NCBI GenBank assembly: GCA_023146255.1
Contig: JAGLCJ010000013.1
Coordinates: forward strand, 124,001-188,000
Origin: Alcanivoracaceae bacterium
GTDB lineage: Bacteria; Pseudomonadota; Gammaproteobacteria; Pseudomonadales; Alcanivoracaceae
Reading direction: 5' to 3'
DNA: 64,000 nt
Numbering within the stretch: position 1 is the first letter of the stretch; the number at the start of each line of letters is the position of its first letter. Shown here in pieces: positions 60,851 to 64,000 of this stretch. The notes under the pieces are model-generated. The model was not told where the DNA came from and did no database searches. It saw only the letters and a list, made by a program, of their open reading frames with translations. The translations under genes were made by a program, and so were the position numbers.

Positions 60851-60989
60851 GGCAGTGAACTTCTACGGATCGGGGCAGTGGTTTGCACCTGCCGGGACGC
60901 GCCGTAAACCCATCCCTGGGGGCTCGGGTGCGGCATCCCTGCCGCACACGGTCCCGGCAGGTGCAAACCACTGCCCCGATCCTCGCATC
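60851..60989 (+). repeat. Hairpin repeat element, copy D1
   Basis: It starts with GGCAGTGAACTTCTACGG. Arms 60867-60891 and 60958-60982 are a perfect 25-bp inverted repeat. Core (60892-60957) is 66 nt with CCGGGACGC ... GCGGCATCCC ... GGTCCCGG. It ends with CCTCGCATC. Together with D2 it fills most of the 478-bp argS/priA gap; no gene is supported there. Confidence 0.88.
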
Positions 60990-61041
60990 TGATTTTTCCC
61001 ACCACTGGATTTATGAGTTTCCAGTATCAGCAGGTTGAGGT

Positions 61042-61180
61042 GATGTGAGGCCTGAGCCGTGTGCAGGGAGGTGACGGGACTGTGTGAGGCATGGATGCCG
61101 AACACAAGCCCCCAGGGATGGGTTCACGGCGGGTCCCGGCACCTCCCTGCACACGGCTCAGGCCGGAGAGGATCACTGCC
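61042..61180 (-). repeat. Hairpin repeat element, copy D2
   Basis: Inverted relative to D1, with tails facing each other 52 bp apart. Arms 61049-61073 and 61140-61164 are a perfect 25-bp inverted repeat. Core (61074-61139) is 66 nt, nearly identical to the A1 core on the other strand. The outer end GGAGAGGATCACTGCC matches the conserved end of the family. Confidence 0.88.
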
Positions 61181-61214
61181 CCACCTTTAAACGGGGGCAA
61201 AAAAAAGCCAAGAC

Positions 61215-63416
61215 CTAAAGCAGATCCACCGGATCCACATCAAGATGCCAGCGGCACCGCCGCGCCATCGGATGGCTGTCCAGCCGGGCCAGCAGCACAT
61301 CAATGGCCCGATGCAACGGCGGCCGGTCCGGGGCCAGCAGCAGCAACTGGGTCCGAAAGCGTGCCTGCCGCCGCTCGATCGGCGCCGGGATCGGCCCGAG
61401 TAACTGCACGCCTTCCGGCAGGCCCTCCAGCGCCGCCACCTCGCCAAGCAGCGTCATGCCTTCCTCCGCCTTGGCCGACTCCGTCCGAATCAGCGCCAGG
61501 TGCCCGAACGGCGGCAAGCCGACATCGCGGCGCTCGCCGAGCAGGGCATCGGCCAGCTTGTGGTAATCGCCGCTGAGCAGAAGATGCAGCAGAGGATGCT
61601 CCGGATGGCGGCTCTGGATCAGCACTCGGCCGGCCACCTGCTCGCGGCCGGTGCGGCCGGCCACCTGCAGGATCAGCTGGCCGGCATGCTCCGGACCACG
61701 GAAGTCGGAACTGAGAAAGCCGCCATCGGCATCAAGAATCACCGCCAGTGTCAGATTCGGAAAATGGTGCCCCTTGGCCAGCATCTGGGTGCCGACCAGA
61801 ATCGCCGGCGCGCCACCGTGCACCTTCTTTAAGGCCGCATCCAGACTGCCCTTGCGGCGGGTGCTGTCGCGGTCGACCCGGATCACGCTGGCACCGGGAA
61901 AGCGCGCCTCCAGCAACTCTTCCAGCTTTTCCGTGCCGGTGCCGGCATCGCCCAGATTGCTCGAGCCACAGCCGGGGCAGTGGCGCGGAATCCGTTGCTG
62001 GGCACCGCAGTGGTGACAGATCAGCCGGTTGTCGCGCTTGTGCCAGGTCATATGCACGCTGCAGTGGCGGCACTCCGCCTCCCAGCCGCAATCGTGGCAG
62101 TGGATCAGCGGCGAATAGCCGCGCCGGTTGATAAAGATCAGCGCTTGCTGCTTCTGTTTAAGGGTGTCCTCAATGGCCTGCAGGCTGGCCGGGCTGAGCG
62201 GCTCGCGGCCGGACAGGGCGCGGCAGTCCTCCAGCAGCAGGGTCGGCGGCTTGGCATCGCCGGCGCGGTTGTGCAGTTTCAGATGGCGGTAGCGGCCGGC
62301 GCGGGCCAGCTGCAGGGTTTCCAGTGCTGGTGTGGCGCTGCCCAGAATCACCGGCACATCCAGCAGGCGGGCACGCCAGACAGCGAGATCGCGGGCCGAA
62401 TAGCGCAGGCCGTCCTGCTGTTTCAGCGAGCCGTCGTGGGCCTCATCGACAATGATCATGCCGGGGCGCAGCAGCGGGGTGAAAATCGCCGAGCGGGTGC
62501 CAAGGACGATGCCGGCCTCGCCGCGGCGGGCGCGCAGCCAGCCGTGCAGACGCTCGCGGTCGGTCAGGCCGGAGTGCAGGCTGATCACCGGCACGTTGAA
62601 GCGCTTTTCGAAGCGGCGCACGGTTTGCGGGGTCAGGCCGATTTCCGGCACCAGCACCAGAATCTGTTTGCCTTCCTTCAGCAGCGGCTCCATCGCTTGC
62701 AGATAGACCTCGGTCTTGCCACTGCCGGTGATGCCATCAAGCAGAAACGGGGTGAAGCCGTGGGCGCCCTGAATCGCCTTGATGGCGGCCTGCTGTTCGG
62801 TGCCGGGGGTTGGCGGCACTTCCGCCATCAGGCTGCGTGGTACCGGGGTGTCGGCCTCGACCTCGCGCAGCACCACCCAGCCTTTTTTCTCCAGCGCCAC
62901 CAGCGCGCTGCGCTGGATATCCAGACCGGCGAGCATGTCCGCCGGCAAGCCCTGTGGATGTTGCTGAAGCAGTTCCAGTGCCTGCTGCTGGCGCGGCGCC
63001 CTGGCCAGCGCCGCCGGTTCGGCAAAGCGGCCCTGGGCGGTGAGCTGCCATTCCAGTCGCCCCGGCAACAGGGCCTCGCTGCCCTGACGCAGCAGCACAG
63101 GCAGCAGCGTGGCAACAACATCGCCAATCGGATGGTGATAGTAGCTGGCGGCATGGTCACACAGCGCCAGCAGGTCCGGGTCGATCAGGGGCTGCTCATC
63201 GATCACCCGCCGCACCGCCTTCAGCTTGCCGCTGGCCACCTCGGACTGTTCATGGCCCCAGACCACACCAATCAGCGTCCGGTTACCAAACGGCACCTCG
63301 CAGCGGCAACCCGGTGCTGGCAGGGCTGCGCCACGGGGCGGCAGGTAGTCGAACAGCTGGCGCAGCGGTGCCGGTACGGCAACCTTGAGCACCAGCCCGG
63401 GGTGGGCAGGGGGCAT
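61215..63416 (-). CDS. priA: Primosomal replication-restart helicase PriA
   Basis: A 733-residue DNA helicase. The 3'-DNA-binding domain begins LKVAVPAPLRQLFDYLPPRG. The helicase core has LDGITGSGKTEVYLQAME (Walker A) and MIIVDEAHDGSLKQ (DEAH). The zinc region holds eight cysteines (CHDCGWEAECRHC, CHHCG, CPGCG). FRGPEHAGQLILQVAGRTGRE is motif VI. The start ATG 63414-63416 (MPPAHPGLVLK) follows AGAGAG; the longer frame runs into rpmE antisense. Divergent from rpmE. Confidence 0.97.
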   Translation of the reverse strand: MPPAHPGLVLKVAVPAPLRQLFDYLPPRGAALPAPGCRCEVPFGNRTLIGVVWGHEQSEVASGKLKAVRRVIDEQPLIDPDLLALCDHAASYYHHPIGDVVATLLPVLLRQGSEALLPGRLEWQLTAQGRFAEPAALARAPRQQQALELLQQHPQGLPADMLAGLDIQRSALVALEKKGWVVLREVEADTPVPRSLMAEVPPTPGTEQQAAIKAIQGAHGFTPFLLDGITGSGKTEVYLQAMEPLLKEGKQILVLVPEIGLTPQTVRRFEKRFNVPVISLHSGLTDRERLHGWLRARRGEAGIVLGTRSAIFTPLLRPGMIIVDEAHDGSLKQQDGLRYSARDLAVWRARLLDVPVILGSATPALETLQLARAGRYRHLKLHNRAGDAKPPTLLLEDCRALSGREPLSPASLQAIEDTLKQKQQALIFINRRGYSPLIHCHDCGWEAECRHCSVHMTWHKRDNRLICHHCGAQQRIPRHCPGCGSSNLGDAGTGTEKLEELLEARFPGASVIRVDRDSTRRKGSLDAALKKVHGGAPAILVGTQMLAKGHHFPNLTLAVILDADGGFLSSDFRGPEHAGQLILQVAGRTGREQVAGRVLIQSRHPEHPLLHLLLSGDYHKLADALLGERRDVGLPPFGHLALIRTESAKAEEGMTLLGEVAALEGLPEGVQLLGPIPAPIERRQARFRTQLLLLAPDRPPLHRAIDVLLARLDSHPMARRCRWHLDVDPVDLL

Positions 63417-63462
63417 TTCATCTCTCTGGTCGGGCAAAGGCGGTGATTGTGGCCTGACCCGC

Positions 63463-63490
63463 TTGCGTCGCCAAGACAAGCTGGTATGAT
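63463..63490 (+). promoter_or_regulatory. Probable sigma-70 promoter of rpmE
   Basis: TTGCGT (63463-63468), a 16-nt spacer and TATGAT (63485-63490). The leader would be about 75 nt. Confidence 0.65.
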
Positions 63491-63530
63491 TCGCGCTCAA
63501 TTTTGCCCGGCGCAAGCCAACAGTGTGGTG

Positions 63531-63548
63531 CCCGAAAACGGTTTCGGG
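63531..63548 (+). promoter_or_regulatory. Leader hairpin of rpmE
   Basis: CCCGAAA-ACGG-TTTCGGG is a perfect 7-bp stem with a 4-nt loop, 12 nt before the ribosome site (AGGAG). It may be the target of L31 autoregulation. Confidence 0.5.
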
Positions 63549-63572
63549 TAGCGACACGCCAGGAGTCGAGTC

Positions 63573-63794
63573 ATGAAAGCTGAAATTCATCCGGATTACA
63601 AAGACGTCACCATCACCTGTTCCTGCGGTAACGTGATCAAGACCCGTTCTACCCGCGGTCAGGATTTTCTGATCGACGTCTGCTCCGCCTGCCACCCGTT
63701 CTACACTGGCAGCCAGAAGGTTACCGACACCGGTGGCCAGATCGACAAGTTCAAGCAGCGTTTCGGCGCTATCGGGTCACGCAAGAAAGCCTGA
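63573..63794 (+). CDS. rpmE: Ribosomal protein bL31 (zinc-binding form)
   Basis: A 73-residue protein of the 50S subunit near the bridge to the 30S head. MKAEIHPDYKDVTITCSCGNV starts with Cys16 and Cys18, and DVCSACHPFYTG adds Cys37 and Cys40, so it is the C+ paralogue that binds zinc. The C terminus is basic (RFGAIGSRKKA). CAGGAG lies before the ATG. A hairpin is present in the leader and a terminator follows. Confidence 0.97.
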   Translation: MKAEIHPDYKDVTITCSCGNVIKTRSTRGQDFLIDVCSACHPFYTGSQKVTDTGGQIDKFKQRFGAIGSRKKA

Positions 63795-63818
63795 TCCGTT
63801 CCGGTTCGGTGATTCATG

Positions 63819-63848
63819 CGAAAAGCACCCGCAGGGTGCTTTTTGCGT
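63819..63848 (+). terminator. Rho-independent terminator of rpmE
   Basis: The stem GCGAAAAGCACCC / GGGTGCTTTTTGCG covers a short loop and ends in a T-rich run, 25 bp after the stop. Confidence 0.9.
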
Positions 63849-63962
63849 TTCACTGGCGGGCAGAAACAGTTTGTATAGCGACATCATCGCCGGCAAGGTG
63901 CCGGCTGGCTGAGGCAATCGGGCCAAGGCTTGGGCAGCACGGGTAGCAGAGAGAGTCGAGTC

Positions 63963-64000
63963 ATGTCGGACGATTTCAAACAGGCAGCACTGGAGTACCA
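63963..64000 (+). CDS. maeB: Start of a gene, probably NADP malic enzyme (truncated by the window)
   Basis: Twelve codons are visible (MSDDFKQAALEY), with AGAGAG 7 nt before the ATG. The opening matches malic enzymes of Pseudomonas, which begin MSDLKTAALEYH, and maeB lies close to rpmE in that genus. The identification rests on this short similarity and on context only. Confidence 0.55.
   Translation, partial: MSDDFKQAALEY

Noticed and set aside
60838..61180. Hairpin elements D1/D2 as ordinary rho-independent terminators
   Set aside because: Stems are far too long, there is no T-run next to them, and one pair points in both directions; the conserved core and ends show a repeat family.

Overview
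The window is 64 kb of a moderately GC-rich (about 60% by eye) gammaproteobacterial chromosome. There is no plasmid, phage, insertion sequence or CRISPR signal. Several blocks have the gene order I know from Pseudomonas: pckA-hslO-hslR-yrfG; hisB-H-A-F; yibQ-ctpA-envC; rhodanese-grxC-secB-trmL; glnA-DUF4124-glnL-glnG; tatCBA-hisE-ubiB-ubiJ-ubiE; hslU-hslV-SPOR-argS-priA-rpmE-maeB. They are separated by genes Pseudomonas does not have there (lipase/foldase pair, MpaB-family oxygenase, two fatty-acid desaturases, amidase). My inference is a Pseudomonadales/Oceanospirillales-type organism, most like Alcanivorax and relatives; sequence alone does not fix the genus.

Layout. 1-12.6 kb: edge of a TauE/SafE exporter, a VOC-fold protein, alpha/beta hydrolases, PEP carboxykinase, the Hsp33/Hsp15 chaperones, cysQ, a secreted lipase with its foldase, and an SLC13 transporter. 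12.7-25.4 kb: htpG, yggX, tRNA-Phe, desaturase, MpaB-like oxygenase, amidase, mutY-asmA, a 7TMR-DISM histidine kinase and a short GNAT. 25.4-36.5 kb: hisBHAF, a second desaturase, cell-wall/division genes (yibQ, ctpA, envC), rhodanese-grxC-secB, trmL and typA. 36.7-39.8 kb: a compact three-gene operon (retropepsin-like protease, UUP1-type 7TM protein, ATP-grasp ligase). 39.8-44.8 kb: nitrogen control, with two NtrC boxes and a sigma-54 promoter before glnA, then glnL-glnG. 44.8-50.6 kb: a small lipoprotein, pip-dtd, and a DUF3015/DUF4105/hydrolase/DUF3332 envelope cluster. 50.6-64 kb: Tat translocon, hisE, ubiquinone genes, hslVU, SPOR protein, argS, priA, rpmE and the first codons of a probable malic enzyme.

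Two repeat systems run through the intergenic DNA. The first is a REP/BIME family whose units start with GTAGGAGC; in nine genes the TAG inside that GTAG is the stop codon (one of the nine units is degenerate). The second, which I do not recognise, has five copies of about 135 bp. Each has a conserved end, a conserved 64-66 nt core and another conserved end, but the core sits between 24-25 bp arms that differ in every copy and are nevertheless perfectly, or all but perfectly, complementary to each other. This is the most interesting structure in the window. Two copies lie just upstream of clear sigma-32 (heat-shock) promoters, those of htpG and hslVU.
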